A DNA stretch of 64,000 bases, taken from NCBI RefSeq assembly GCF_002795865.1, contig NZ_CP024920.1:1089001-1153000 (forward strand). The letters run 5' to 3'. The first letter of the stretch is position 1. Each line of letters begins with the position of its first letter. Made by a program: the position numbers and the translations under genes. The notes beneath the pieces were generated by a model that made no database searches, was not told where the DNA came from, and saw only the letters and a list, made by a program, of their open reading frames with translations. This document shows positions 1 to 7,906 of the stretch, piece after piece. The DNA comes from Qipengyuania seohaensis (GTDB taxonomy: Bacteria; Pseudomonadota; Alphaproteobacteria; Sphingomonadales; Sphingomonadaceae).

Positions 1-1
1 G

Positions 2-391
2 AACCGCGAGGTGAAGCTGAACCCGAAGGGCGTAGCGCCGCGCACAAAGGGCAAGGCCGAGATGCAGCACCTCTCGCTCGGTGAGGTCGAGCAGGTGCTT
101 GACGAGATGCTCGAAGACCGGGCTGAGCCGTTCGACTTCGACCTAGTGCGCGTGGCCGATGTGATCGAGGCCCTGCCCTATGGTTTGCGAAGCCACAAAG
201 GCTTGAGGAACCGAGTGCCTAGCTGGCTGCGTGACGTGGCCGGGGCAAAAGAACAGAAGCGCTATAAGAAGCAGGACGGATCGGGTCGCAAGTCCTGGCA
301 GCTCTGGTCCATCGATAACCACGCCGAATGGGAAGCCAAAGGCGCGGCTGGTTGCATCGATGCTTTTATGGAAAAGCGAGGGGAGACATAA
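2..391 (+). CDS. C-terminal part of a replication-type protein, cut by the window edge
   Basis: The reading frame is open from the first bases, so the gene starts outside the window; the GTG at 11 is probably internal. About 129 residues remain. The visible part has a basic, winged-helix-like C-terminus (residues LRNRVPSWLRDV followed by KRYKKQDGSGRKSW) of the sort found at the end of phage primase/ATPase replication proteins. No ATPase motif is present in the remaining part, so the family is inferred. It sits directly upstream of a repeat array and the terminase genes, which fits a replication gene of a mobile element. It could instead be another DNA-binding protein. Confidence 0.5.
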   Translation, partial: NREVKLNPKGVAPRTKGKAEMQHLSLGEVEQVLDEMLEDRAEPFDFDLVRVADVIEALPYGLRSHKGLRNRVPSWLRDVAGAKEQKRYKKQDGSGRKSWQLWSIDNHAEWEAKGAAGCIDAFMEKRGET

Positions 392-398
392 ACCGCTC

Positions 399-685
399 GG
401 TAGACAAGCACATTCTGTCTACGGGCTTGGGACAGCGGCAATCGTGGCCTGAAAGGTAGACAGGCAGGCTACGGGTAGACAAGCGGTAGACAGGCACTTT
501 CGAAAGTGCCTGTCTACCCTTCTAAGCCTTGGTTTTCTTGGCTTTTCGGACCTTAGTAGACAGGTAGACAAGCACTTTTCTAGTTCTTGTCAGATTGATG
601 AAAACTGATCCGATATCGCTTGGAAAGGCGATGACGGTGGTCATCGATAGAGATAAGAAGAAAGGTGCCTGTCTACCTGTCTACC
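399..685. repeat. Iteron-like array, consensus GGTAGACARGCA
   Basis: About ten full or partial copies are seen. Forward copies are at 399-410, 455-466, 474-484, 485-496, 556-563 (partial) and 563-574. Inverted copies are at 416-422 (partial), 507-518, 666-677 and 678-685 (partial). Copies alternate ACAAGC and ACAGGC. Spacing is irregular, unlike classical plasmid iterons with fixed pitch, but the density within 290 bp next to a replication-type gene fits a Rep-binding origin or an auto-repression site. Confidence 0.75.
485..518. repeat. Perfect 34-bp palindrome inside the repeat array
   Basis: Two 17-base arms, GGTAGACAGGCACTTTC and its exact complement, meet at a central TTCGAA with no spacer. 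Each arm contains one complete iteron. No T-run follows, so it is not an ordinary terminator. It could be a dimer binding site or a cruciform-forming origin element. Confidence 0.9.
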
Positions 686-901
686 TGGATTCAAAGCAGG
701 GGACTGTGGCCTGTCTGATGGAGGGAGCCAAGAGGACCTCCAGCCTGGTCTCTGTAGGAACCGACCAGCCCCATCAGAGCACCCTTATCTGCCTATTGCC
801 CGCGCTTAAAAAAACGCGCGACTAAGCGGGCTGTGGGCATTGCTGGCATTTCTTTCCTTCTCGTTCCGTCATTCGATTGCCTGCCTCTGCCAAGAAACTC
901 G

Positions 902-928
902 GCCCAACTGATTTGAAATCAGTTGGGC
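902..928. promoter_or_regulatory. 27-bp palindrome upstream of the terminase genes, possible operator
   Basis: Thirteen-base arms GCCCAACTGATTT and AAATCAGTTGGGC flank one central G, 38 bp before the small terminase start. No T-run follows on the plus strand. The symmetry and position suggest a repressor site controlling the packaging genes. It resembles a tRNA anticodon arm only superficially, since no other tRNA parts are around it. Confidence 0.5.
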
Positions 929-965
929 GGTCAGCAGAAAACCCAAGCATTCTAGGAGCCTGTCG

Positions 966-1412
966 ATGGCCGACGATAACAAGAACAGTGCCAAGCACCG
1001 GAACGCGCCCGACAAGCCCAAGCGCGGCAAGCCTAAATACGTCATCCCCGAGCGCCTCATCCCTCAGGTCCTCGATGCGATCCGCAAGAACAACACTCAG
1101 GCTTCGATCGCGAAGGCCTTGGGTATCAGCTTCCACACCTGGCAGCGCGTGCGCGACGAAGACGAGCGGATCACTGCTGCGATCGACGAGACCCTGAACT
1201 TCGAGGAGAAGGAACTGGTCGATCTGCTGATGGACAAAGCCCGCAACGGCGAGACCACCGCCATCCTCTTCGCGCTCAAGAGCCGCCACGGTTATCGCGA
1301 TCACGGTCAGGTGGACACGGGCAAGGAGCAGAAGGTCAACGTTACGATCAACCTGCCTGGCGCACAGGGCACGGTCGATGACTACATCAAGACCATCAAG
1401 GGCAAGGCGTGA
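966..1412 (+). CDS. Phage terminase small subunit-like DNA-binding protein
   Basis: A 148-residue protein with a lysine-rich N-terminus (1-25) and a helix-turn-helix around residues 44-65 (TQASIAKALGISFHTWQRVR), then a helical region. This is the usual size and layout of small terminase subunits, which recognise the packaging site and load the large subunit. The large subunit gene starts 3 bp after its stop, which supports the call. The family assignment rests on layout and neighbour rather than a strong signature. Confidence 0.75.
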   Translation: MADDNKNSAKHRNAPDKPKRGKPKYVIPERLIPQVLDAIRKNNTQASIAKALGISFHTWQRVRDEDERITAAIDETLNFEEKELVDLLMDKARNGETTAILFALKSRHGYRDHGQVDTGKEQKVNVTINLPGAQGTVDDYIKTIKGKA

Positions 1413-1415
1413 CCG

Positions 1416-2768
1416 ATGGATGAGTTCAGGCCCACCCGATATCAGGAGAAAGTCCTGTCGGTCCCCGAGAACGTCGATCTGTTCCTTGGCGGCGGTCGCG
1501 GCGGCGGCAAGTCCTACTGCAAGGCGCTGCTGATACTGCGGCACGTCGAGCAGTATCGCGAGAAGGCGCGCGTCCTCTACATTCGCAAGACCTACAAGGG
1601 CCTCTCCGACTTCGAGATTGTGCTGCGTCAGCTCTTCTCGGCGGCATACGGCAAGAAAGTGTCCTACAACGCCACCGAGCACGTGTTTCGGCTGCCGTAT
1701 GGCTATGTGGAGCTTGCACAGGTCGATGGGCCTAACGCTTACGACAAGGTGCAGGGCCGCAGCTTCACGCTCATCATGGTGGACGAGCTCACGCAGTGGG
1801 CCGACCCGTATGTCATCGACATGCTCCGCTCCAATCTGCGCGGTCCCAAGGATATCCCGCTGCGCACGGTCTATGCGGGCAATCCCGGCGGCGTAGGTCA
1901 CCAGTGGGTGGCCTCGCGCTACGTCCTGCCTGCCGATGCATGGATGCCATTCCCCGGTCACTCTGGCGGCCTGTGCGTCCACGCACCATCCACCTACCTG
2001 GACAACCCGCACCTCGATGAAGAGGACTACCGGCGCCAGTTGCAGGCTGCCTGTGCGGGTGACGATGACCTGTTCCGCGCATGGACTGAAGGCGACTGGT
2101 CAGTTGCCCGCGGTGCCTTCTTTGCAGGGTGCTTGTCGCCTGACCGCTGCGCCCTCGATCCGTGGCAGGAGATACCGAAGGGCTGGAAGGCGTGGATCGC
2201 CCACGACTTCGGCACAGCTTCGCCTTCAGCGACCTACGTCATGGCCCGCTCGCCCGGTGCCACAGGACCGGATGGTCACTACTATCCGCGTGGCTCCATA
2301 GTGGTCCTCGACGAGCTTGCCACCAGCCGACCCAACCGCCCTAGCGAGGGATTGGGCTGGACCGTGCCGAGGCTATCGGACGCGATCAAAGAGATGTGCG
2401 CCAAGTGGGGCATCCAGCCTGACGGCGCAGCCGACGATGCGATCTTTGCCCGAGCACGTGGCTTCGATGCTGCGACGATTGCCGACGAGTTCAGTCAGCA
2501 AGGCGTTCGGTTCTATCCGGCTGGCAAGGGTAGCCGAAAAGCGGGCTGGGAGCGAATGCGCACACTGCTTTCGCAAGCCGGACAGCCCGACCTGCCTGGC
2601 CTCTATATCTCCCGCCTGTGCACCTACGCCTGGGAAACCTTGCCAGTCATTCCGCGCGACCCGCGAGACCCTGAAGATCTGGACAGTGACGCGCCCGACC
2701 ACGCTGCCGATGCGATCCGATACGGTTGCATCTACGAGCCGGTGAGGGCGTCGCAGCGAGACTTCTAG
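1416..2768 (+). CDS. Phage terminase large subunit
   Basis: The 450-residue packaging motor has a Walker A loop GGGRGGGKS (residues 25-33), a Walker B LIMVDE (119-124), a coupling motif AGNPGG near 154-159, and an RNase H-like nuclease with Asp264 (HDFG), DDAIFA near 340-345 and DAPDHAADAIRY (425-436). It translocates DNA into proheads and cuts concatemers. Length and motif order are complete, so the gene looks intact. Portal and capsid genes, which normally follow, are absent from the next 7 kb. Its TAG stop overlaps the stop of the convergent gene within one CTAG. Confidence 0.93.
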   Translation: MDEFRPTRYQEKVLSVPENVDLFLGGGRGGGKSYCKALLILRHVEQYREKARVLYIRKTYKGLSDFEIVLRQLFSAAYGKKVSYNATEHVFRLPYGYVELAQVDGPNAYDKVQGRSFTLIMVDELTQWADPYVIDMLRSNLRGPKDIPLRTVYAGNPGGVGHQWVASRYVLPADAWMPFPGHSGGLCVHAPSTYLDNPHLDEEDYRRQLQAACAGDDDLFRAWTEGDWSVARGAFFAGCLSPDRCALDPWQEIPKGWKAWIAHDFGTASPSATYVMARSPGATGPDGHYYPRGSIVVLDELATSRPNRPSEGLGWTVPRLSDAIKEMCAKWGIQPDGAADDAIFARARGFDAATIADEFSQQGVRFYPAGKGSRKAGWERMRTLLSQAGQPDLPGLYISRLCTYAWETLPVIPRDPRDPEDLDSDAPDHAADAIRYGCIYEPVRASQRDF

Positions 2769-3178
2769 GTTTCACTCCACTCGGCCCATTTGGGGTCGGT
2801 GGAATCGATCCGGTTCTTCACCGTCTGCGGTGCGATGCCTAGCGCTCGCGCAGCTTCTCGTTTGGTCGCGAACACCTCCTTGCCGATGCGAACCTGATGC
2901 CCGTTCGTGAAACGGTCCATGCGCCCGTTCTTGAAGAAGCGACGGAGCGCGAAGGATATACGGTCCGCGTTGAGGCTGTAATCTCTGTCCAGCCATTCAA
3001 GCAGTGAGCGAACCTTATCGAGTGTCGGACGCTCGCCCTTGTCGATCAGGTGCTCTGCATAGGCTCGGATAATCCTGCCATGGCTGAGAAACCTTGTGCC
3101 CGGCGGAAGGGGTTGGCGGTAGCGCAGCCCCCTCTGCTTACGGAGCACTTCTGGGAGAGTTTCGGGGTCGATTGACAT
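2765..3178 (-). CDS. NUMOD/helix-turn-helix-type DNA-binding protein
   Basis: About 137 residues from the ATG at 3178; an in-frame ATG at 3241 would add 21 residues of unconvincing sequence, and neither start has a clear ribosome binding site. The C-terminal 45 residues (IGKEVFATKREAARALGIA, then QTVKNRI and WAEW) match the pattern of nuclease-associated modular DNA-binding domains that accompany homing endonucleases. No HNH or GIY-YIG catalytic motif is seen. The rest is basic and unrecognised. It is convergent with the large terminase gene. Confidence 0.6.
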   Translation of the reverse strand: MSIDPETLPEVLRKQRGLRYRQPLPPGTRFLSHGRIIRAYAEHLIDKGERPTLDKVRSLLEWLDRDYSLNADRISFALRRFFKNGRMDRFTNGHQVRIGKEVFATKREAARALGIAPQTVKNRIDSTDPKWAEWSET

Positions 3179-3297
3179 TGGACACTTTTGACCATGACAA
3201 GGTTCGAAAGTCAAAGTGTTGATGGTGCTCTGGGTTGTCATGTTTATTGGAGTTGGTCGCCCACTTTGGGGCAAGCATCGCAACATAGGAGCGACTA

Positions 3298-3756
3298 ATG
3301 ACAATAAGCAAAGAAATCGAAATTTTTCCCGCCTCGCAGTCGGCGACTGAAGCACTGACGCAGGGATTTGCGGAGTTCCACCTCCGCGTCCCGGTCGAGT
3401 GTTTTGAGGAGTCCGACAAATTTCTGTGGGAGTGGCTGACAGGCTCACCCGAATACGGAATTTGGTGCGATAATCAGCGAGACTTAGGGGATGAACCGCC
3501 TGAGCTGGAGTTGAAAAGCGAACTGGCTATCTTCTGGGCGCTGTTTAAGCAGCTACCGATGGGCCTTTTCGAGCACTTTAGGTGGATGGCCGAATATGGC
3601 GAAAGCCAAGGCAACTCCCAGATCGATTGGCATATTGAAGACTTCGCGATTGAAAGATTGCTTACGAAGAAACTCTGCCGACGGGGGTCCCATCATGAAC
3701 TTGCCCGTCTCCGCGAAAAACTCGACGCCAGGTTGGAAGAACAGGCAGCAGCGTAA
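3298..3756 (+). CDS. Unrecognised 152-residue protein
   Basis: The start is well supported: AGGAG at 3287-3291 lies 6 bp before the ATG. The protein is acidic and tryptophan-rich in its first two thirds, with no transmembrane segment or signal peptide. The C-terminus is charged and helical. I recognise no family. It is divergent from the NUMOD-like gene with a short shared upstream region, consistent with a small phage accessory gene. Confidence 0.6.
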   Translation: MTISKEIEIFPASQSATEALTQGFAEFHLRVPVECFEESDKFLWEWLTGSPEYGIWCDNQRDLGDEPPELELKSELAIFWALFKQLPMGLFEHFRWMAEYGESQGNSQIDWHIEDFAIERLLTKKLCRRGSHHELARLREKLDARLEEQAAA

Positions 3757-3935
3757 GCCGAGCCTTATCGGTCGCACTGCTGGTCCGACTTTCTGTCTCT
3801 TCGACATACTGACCTGTTTGTGCGGCCGATAATTGCTTCGGCCCTCCGCGATGGCGGGAACCTGAAAGCGGCTGATGCCGCACCATAAGGACCTCTCGGC
3901 AGCGCGTGATGCAACACCGATGAAGGAAGAACCTT

Positions 3936-4736
3936 ATGGCAAAGACCAAGCCCTCACTGGCGAGCCGGTGGGCGTCCGAGACGGACGTTCAGAGCCGACT
4001 TGCGAAGGCCAAGACTAATAGGGCCGAGCAAAAGAAACTGCTCGGCTCTCTTTCCAGCAAAATCGAAAAGAAGCGCGGCGAAGTCGAGCGTTCGCTTGCA
4101 GACCTGTCGCAGGTGCAGCGCACCCAGGTCGTCGGGCAAGCGACAAGCGGTTTTCGCGGCGAGGTGCTCCGCTCCAGCCGCGACGTGCGGACGGCCTTCG
4201 TTAAGCAGGCTGGCGAGAATACGGACTGGAAGAAGTCCGTAGAAACCCACTACCGAAGTCCGATGCAGATGCTGACCCGCGATACGATCGGGTCGGAACG
4301 CCGTTCGCTTATTCTCGAACAGCTCAAATATGCGGGTCCTGCCGAGCTCCAGTCGTTTGCTGAGCTCGCGGCAGCCAAGATGGACCTCGAGATGGGCGCA
4401 GCAGTCTGCTCGAAGCTCGCTGAGCTTCCCGCCCGCGACCGGCCGGTATCAGGCAACGAGATTGCCGAAGCCTTGGTCGGCAAGAAGTTCCTCACAATCG
4501 CGAACGCCCTCAAGGAAATCGAGCAACTGAGCGACGAGGTTCTTCTCGAAGAGCGCGAGTTCGAGAGCGGCCGTGCCGATGGCCGCGGTCGCATCAGCCT
4601 TGGTCTCAAGAAGCGCGCGGACGCCCGCGTCGATGACGACCAGGACGACGACACCGATGACAGCCAGCCAGAAGATCGGATAGCCAAGGGCCTGAAGGCT
4701 CGTCGTGCGTCCGAAGCCCAAGGAGATGATGCATGA
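3936..4736 (+). CDS. Unrecognised coiled-coil protein, possibly phage structural or scaffold-like
   Basis: This 266-residue protein has a Lys/Glu-rich helical segment (about residues 15-60) likely to form a coiled coil, a helical middle, and a strongly acidic run near residues 223-237 (DDDQDDDTDDSQPED) followed by a basic tail. There is no signal peptide. It starts after a purine-rich AAGGAAGAA. It overlaps the next gene by ATGA, so the two are probably co-translated. Composition and place after terminase would suit a scaffold or assembly protein, but this is a guess. Confidence 0.6.
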   Translation: MAKTKPSLASRWASETDVQSRLAKAKTNRAEQKKLLGSLSSKIEKKRGEVERSLADLSQVQRTQVVGQATSGFRGEVLRSSRDVRTAFVKQAGENTDWKKSVETHYRSPMQMLTRDTIGSERRSLILEQLKYAGPAELQSFAELAAAKMDLEMGAAVCSKLAELPARDRPVSGNEIAEALVGKKFLTIANALKEIEQLSDEVLLEEREFESGRADGRGRISLGLKKRADARVDDDQDDDTDDSQPEDRIAKGLKARRASEAQGDDA

Positions 4737-5011
4737 AGACCTTCGTATTTTTCGCAGACACACCGAACAAGCGCCGCAGCGACACGATGAACACCGTGGT
4801 CGCGACCGGCGCTGATGAAGCCGCAGCACGCGAAGAGGCTGCGCAACTTATCGGAGCGGGTGTGGCCTCATTCAAGGCTGTCGAGCTTACCGACGACACC
4901 CCGGCCTTCACGGTCGAGGGCGGCTGGCCGGTCAGCTTCTGGGGCCAAAGCATTTTCCCGCAGCACACCCGCGGCGGCAACAAGATGCGAGCACGCCCCA
5001 ATGTCGGGTGA
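4733..5011 (+). CDS. Unrecognised 92-residue protein
   Basis: The ATG overlaps the previous stop (ATGA), and the end overlaps the next start by 11 bp, so this is the middle gene of a tight three-gene unit. The N-terminus MKTFVFFADTPNKRR looks like a beta strand and turn, and the middle is alanine-rich helix. No family is recognised. The coupling to neighbours is the main reason for calling it. Confidence 0.55.
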   Translation: MKTFVFFADTPNKRRSDTMNTVVATGADEAAAREEAAQLIGAGVASFKAVELTDDTPAFTVEGGWPVSFWGQSIFPQHTRGGNKMRARPNVG

Positions 5012-5300
5012 GCTCACGTCACAGGATGCTTGGGCTGAGGCGTGCAGGCGGCTTACCGGCTATCAGGTCATCGCCTTCCACAAGGCATTTGAGCTTCTCG
5101 AAGGCAGGCATGACACAGACATGGCCAACCCCGATGGATGGGAGGGCCTCCTGATGGTGTTGAAGGCTTTCGGCTACCGTCACGTCTGGATGGAGAACCT
5201 CAAGACAGAGCGCTCCTATCAGCTCTTTGTTCGCGACCCTTGGCCTGGTGACCTGGAGGCTTGGGCCGAGCATGGAATGGCCGCCTTCAGACGGCTTTAA
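5001..5300 (+). CDS. Unrecognised 99-residue protein
   Basis: The start chosen is the ATG at 5001, inside the end of the preceding gene; the frame is open further upstream but that part shadows the previous gene. The product (MSGELTSQDAWAEACRRLTG onward) is helical, tryptophan-rich, and lacks membrane segments or metal-binding motifs. No function can be assigned. It is the last gene of the 3936-5300 unit. Confidence 0.55.
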   Translation: MSGELTSQDAWAEACRRLTGYQVIAFHKAFELLEGRHDTDMANPDGWEGLLMVLKAFGYRHVWMENLKTERSYQLFVRDPWPGDLEAWAEHGMAAFRRL

Positions 5301-5359
5301 CTGCCTGTGAGTTGAACGGGGGATTGGCGGGACGCAGCGATGCGTTCCGCCAATTTCAT

Positions 5360-5749
5360 TCAGGCTGCAATCAATGCGTTCACATCGCCTTGCAGGCTAT
5401 CCACCGAACGGCCCATCTGGTCGGAGCGCGGAAACGTCAGTTCGTTCAACAGGCGATGGGCCACGCGTTCGTCGAGCACATCAACTAGCTCGTCTTTCAC
5501 CTTTCGCTGTCCGATATACATCAAACGGCGGATCGACACGTTGCCGGTCAGACGTCGTTCTTGTTGCGGCCCGTCGAGCGCGTAGGTCAGCGCGGCAATC
5601 CTCGCACGGTCCAAACCGAAGAACTCTTCGACCTCGGTGCCGGCCACACCGATCTGTGTGCCCTTCTGGTGCTCTCGGTGGACTTCATAGCGCGTTCGGC
5701 AGTCCGGCGCGCCGCGAAGGTCTGACGGGGCTGAAACGGGTAGGGTCAT
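5360..5749 (-). CDS. Unrecognised 129-residue protein
   Basis: The ATG at 5749 is preceded by AAGGTGA at a normal distance, which decides the start over an upstream in-frame ATG at 5803. The protein is charged, with a likely helical second half (VKDELVDVLDERVAHRLLNE), and no recognised family. It is transcribed toward the preceding small-gene unit, from which it is separated by only 59 bp. Confidence 0.5.
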   Translation of the reverse strand: MTLPVSAPSDLRGAPDCRTRYEVHREHQKGTQIGVAGTEVEEFFGLDRARIAALTYALDGPQQERRLTGNVSIRRLMYIGQRKVKDELVDVLDERVAHRLLNELTFPRSDQMGRSVDSLQGDVNALIAA

Positions 5750-5852
5750 TGGCTTCACCTTAATTGCTGATCGGTCAGCAACGAAAGCCACGCCGCGGCG
5801 CAAAACTGAACCGGCAAACCCCTAACTTGACCCACCGGCGCGGTTCATCAAT

Positions 5853-5879
5853 ACCCCCCAAACTCAGTAAGTTGGGGGT
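5853..5879. promoter_or_regulatory. Imperfect inverted repeat just before the restriction gene
   Basis: ACCCCCCAAACT and AGTTGGGGGT flank CAGTA, ending 3 bp before the ATG at 5883. It covers the position of the ribosome binding site, so pairing or a bound protein could limit translation of the restriction enzyme. Control of the nuclease by such sites is common in restriction-modification systems; no separate controller gene is visible here. Confidence 0.45.
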
Positions 5880-5882
5880 CTT

Positions 5883-6650
5883 ATGCCTAGCGAATTCGAT
5901 AAGCGGGAAGATATTGAGCAAACCGTAGCAGCCTTACGATCACTCTCCCCAATCCAGGTCGAGGTCCTCGCAGGTATCATCGAGAAGTTCGCTGAGGAGC
6001 AGACCGGAGAACATCTCAGAGATGACTTCCTGGATGCGGACGCGTTTGAGTATTTTTCAACTCGCTTGGCTGCTCATCACGCTTCGAGTGGGATTGCTCT
6101 CAAGAAGGAGAATTTTGAGCATATTCTCGAACAGTCATTCCAGCGAGCCGGTCGAGAGGCGAAGCGCACGGAAAGCATGGTTCATCGTGGTGCTGACCTT
6201 GAGGTAGATGGAAATTTCTACTCGCTGAAAACTGAAGCAGCGAAGGGCTTAAATCCTCGATCGATCACTATTTCTAAGTTGATGGAAGCCCGCTGGATTA
6301 GGGATTTGTCTGGCCCTGCTGACGCCCCCGAGCAGGTGAGGCAACGGATCTTGTCTCACTTGGACGAGTACGAGCGGATTTTCATGCTGAGGAGTTATGG
6401 CGATGATAAGACTGTCAGATACGATTTGCGGGAAATCCCGAAGGACGTCTTGGCCGCTGTAGCAAACCTGGGAGCAGAAGATTTCGGTCCCATCACGAAA
6501 GCTGGGGGGACAAGCGCAAATGTACTTGTAGGTAATCGAAAGGCTTTTCGACTGGTCTTGGACGGCAGTGTCGAGAAGATCACGATCTCAAGCCTCAGCG
6601 TCGACTTCTGCCCGCTTCATGCATGGTGGGAACTGGGGCGACCAGGCTAG
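5883..6650 (+). CDS. Putative type II restriction endonuclease
   Basis: This 255-residue protein contains HRGADLEVDG followed by YSLKTE: Asp105, Ser114, Lys116 and Glu118 give a PD-(D/E)xK-like active site with Ser where Asp/Glu is usual. Glu135 further on could supply the acid, as in the Cfr10I/Bse634I type. Such enzymes cut unmodified DNA at the site protected by the partner methylase. The neighbour is a convergent cytosine-5 methyltransferase whose stop overlaps this stop within CTAG at 6647-6650. The stretch is more AT-rich than the core genes, suggesting transfer. The specificity cannot be read from sequence. Confidence 0.72.
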   Translation: MPSEFDKREDIEQTVAALRSLSPIQVEVLAGIIEKFAEEQTGEHLRDDFLDADAFEYFSTRLAAHHASSGIALKKENFEHILEQSFQRAGREAKRTESMVHRGADLEVDGNFYSLKTEAAKGLNPRSITISKLMEARWIRDLSGPADAPEQVRQRILSHLDEYERIFMLRSYGDDKTVRYDLREIPKDVLAAVANLGAEDFGPITKAGGTSANVLVGNRKAFRLVLDGSVEKITISSLSVDFCPLHAWWELGRPG

Positions 6651-7759
6651 ACAGAAAGCGCCAGCTGCTTTTCGGTTGCCGGTGCTGGGGTGACTTCTCC
6701 TGCAGCGTCAGCGAGAATTGCACGTGCGATTTGTTCTGCAACCATAGGCGGAACGGCGTCACCAATTTGACGATATTTGAAGGAAAGGCTCCCACGGAAC
6801 TGGTAGTCCTTCGGAAAACCTTGGAGCAATGCCATTTCACGCACGGTGAGCAGCCTATCCTGATCCGGATGGGAGTAGCGGCCATTACCCGGATGACTGC
6901 ATTCGCGGGTCACTGTCGGAGCGGGACGATCCCACGCCAATCGGCCATAGATGTCAGGGAAGGAACCGGGCTTTTTGACATTCATACTCGGTATACGAAG
7001 ATGACCAAGATCTTCAGGAATGTCAGTCCAGCTTCCACCATCCTTAGGGATTGCCTGCATTCGCTCCATCGAGCGTTCGGTCATCCGCGGTGCTACATGC
7101 ATCGCATCATCAGGGTGCTGCTCACCGGCCTCGACGGCTGGCAAATGACCAATTGCATCGCGAACCGTCTTGAAGGTTTCGCGCTCTGGAACATGCCAAT
7201 TAAAGGGCCCGCCAAGTTTGGCAACAATGAGCGACCGGATGCGGCTCTGAGGAAGGCCAAGATGCTTCAAGTCGTGCACCTCTGCGAAAACCTCATAGCC
7301 CAGCTTGGTTAGGCGGCGATGCAGACCTTCGAAATGGTGCTTATGCTTCCCTCGAAGAAGCTCTTTTACGTTCTCGATGACGACGTACTTAGGTTGCCAT
7401 GCCTCAGCGAAATCGGCCGCGCGTTCTACGAGCTTATTTCGGGCATCGTCCTTAATATGATTGCGCGACTGCTTTTGGCTAAATCCAGTGCATGGAGCGC
7501 AGGAGATAAGAACGTCGACGTCCTCTGCGGAAAAACCAAAATGAGTAGAGACTTCATCAGGAGTCGTGACCGCCAAATCGGCTGACAGCGGACGCAATCC
7601 AAGATTGGCTTCGTAGGTATCGTTGCAAGCTGTAGCTCCGACAGGATGACTAGGCTTTGCGACCTCAAGATCGACGGCGCCGATAGAGTGAAATTTTCCT
7701 GTTCCAGCAAAGCCGGTCGACATTCCGCCACCACACGAAAACAAATCAACGAAATTCAA
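6647..7759 (-). CDS. DNA (cytosine-5) methyltransferase of the restriction-modification pair
   Basis: The 370-residue enzyme shows motif I DLFSCGGGMSTGF (5-17), the catalytic Pro89-Cys90 in SCAPCTGFS, motif VI ENV (129-131), motif VIII QSRIR (171-175) and a final GDAVPP motif. It transfers a methyl group from SAM to C5 of cytosine and protects host DNA from the neighbouring nuclease. The start is a TTG, with GGAG seven bases upstream. The target recognition region between motifs VIII and IX is present, so the gene looks intact. Confidence 0.93.
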   Translation of the reverse strand: MNFVDLFSCGGGMSTGFAGTGKFHSIGAVDLEVAKPSHPVGATACNDTYEANLGLRPLSADLAVTTPDEVSTHFGFSAEDVDVLISCAPCTGFSQKQSRNHIKDDARNKLVERAADFAEAWQPKYVVIENVKELLRGKHKHHFEGLHRRLTKLGYEVFAEVHDLKHLGLPQSRIRSLIVAKLGGPFNWHVPERETFKTVRDAIGHLPAVEAGEQHPDDAMHVAPRMTERSMERMQAIPKDGGSWTDIPEDLGHLRIPSMNVKKPGSFPDIYGRLAWDRPAPTVTRECSHPGNGRYSHPDQDRLLTVREMALLQGFPKDYQFRGSLSFKYRQIGDAVPPMVAEQIARAILADAAGEVTPAPATEKQLALSV

Positions 7760-7906
7760 TTGGGAGCTCCGATTGTCTGCTAGGCCAGTCTCATATCACG
7801 CTGTGAACAACTCGGGAACATCCCCTGCAGAAATGTCCCCAATGGCTTGAATTCGGCGTCGGACTTCCTGATAGATACCGAATGAAGTTAGAAACTTACC
7901 GCTCCT

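Larger units (their letters stand above)
392..965. other. 574-bp non-coding stretch between replication and terminase genes
   Basis: This gap holds the GGTAGACA repeat array (399-685), the 34-bp palindrome (485-518) and a second palindrome (902-928). A 76-codon open frame at 595-825 runs through the repeats; it has no clear ribosome binding site and no recognisable domain, so it is not called as a gene. The layout resembles an origin and/or control region. Confidence 0.6.

Noticed and set aside
595..825. 76-codon open frame in the repeat region
   Set aside because: It reads through the inverted iterons, lacks a clear binding site and has no recognisable composition; likely chance.
900..930. 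tRNA-like anticodon arm (loop TTTGAAA) at 907-923
   Set aside because: No acceptor, D-arm or T-arm surrounds it; the full palindrome explains the similarity.
822..2012. Long minus-strand frame of 396 codons
   Set aside because: It lies opposite the terminase genes, which have clear motifs; high-GC antisense shadow.
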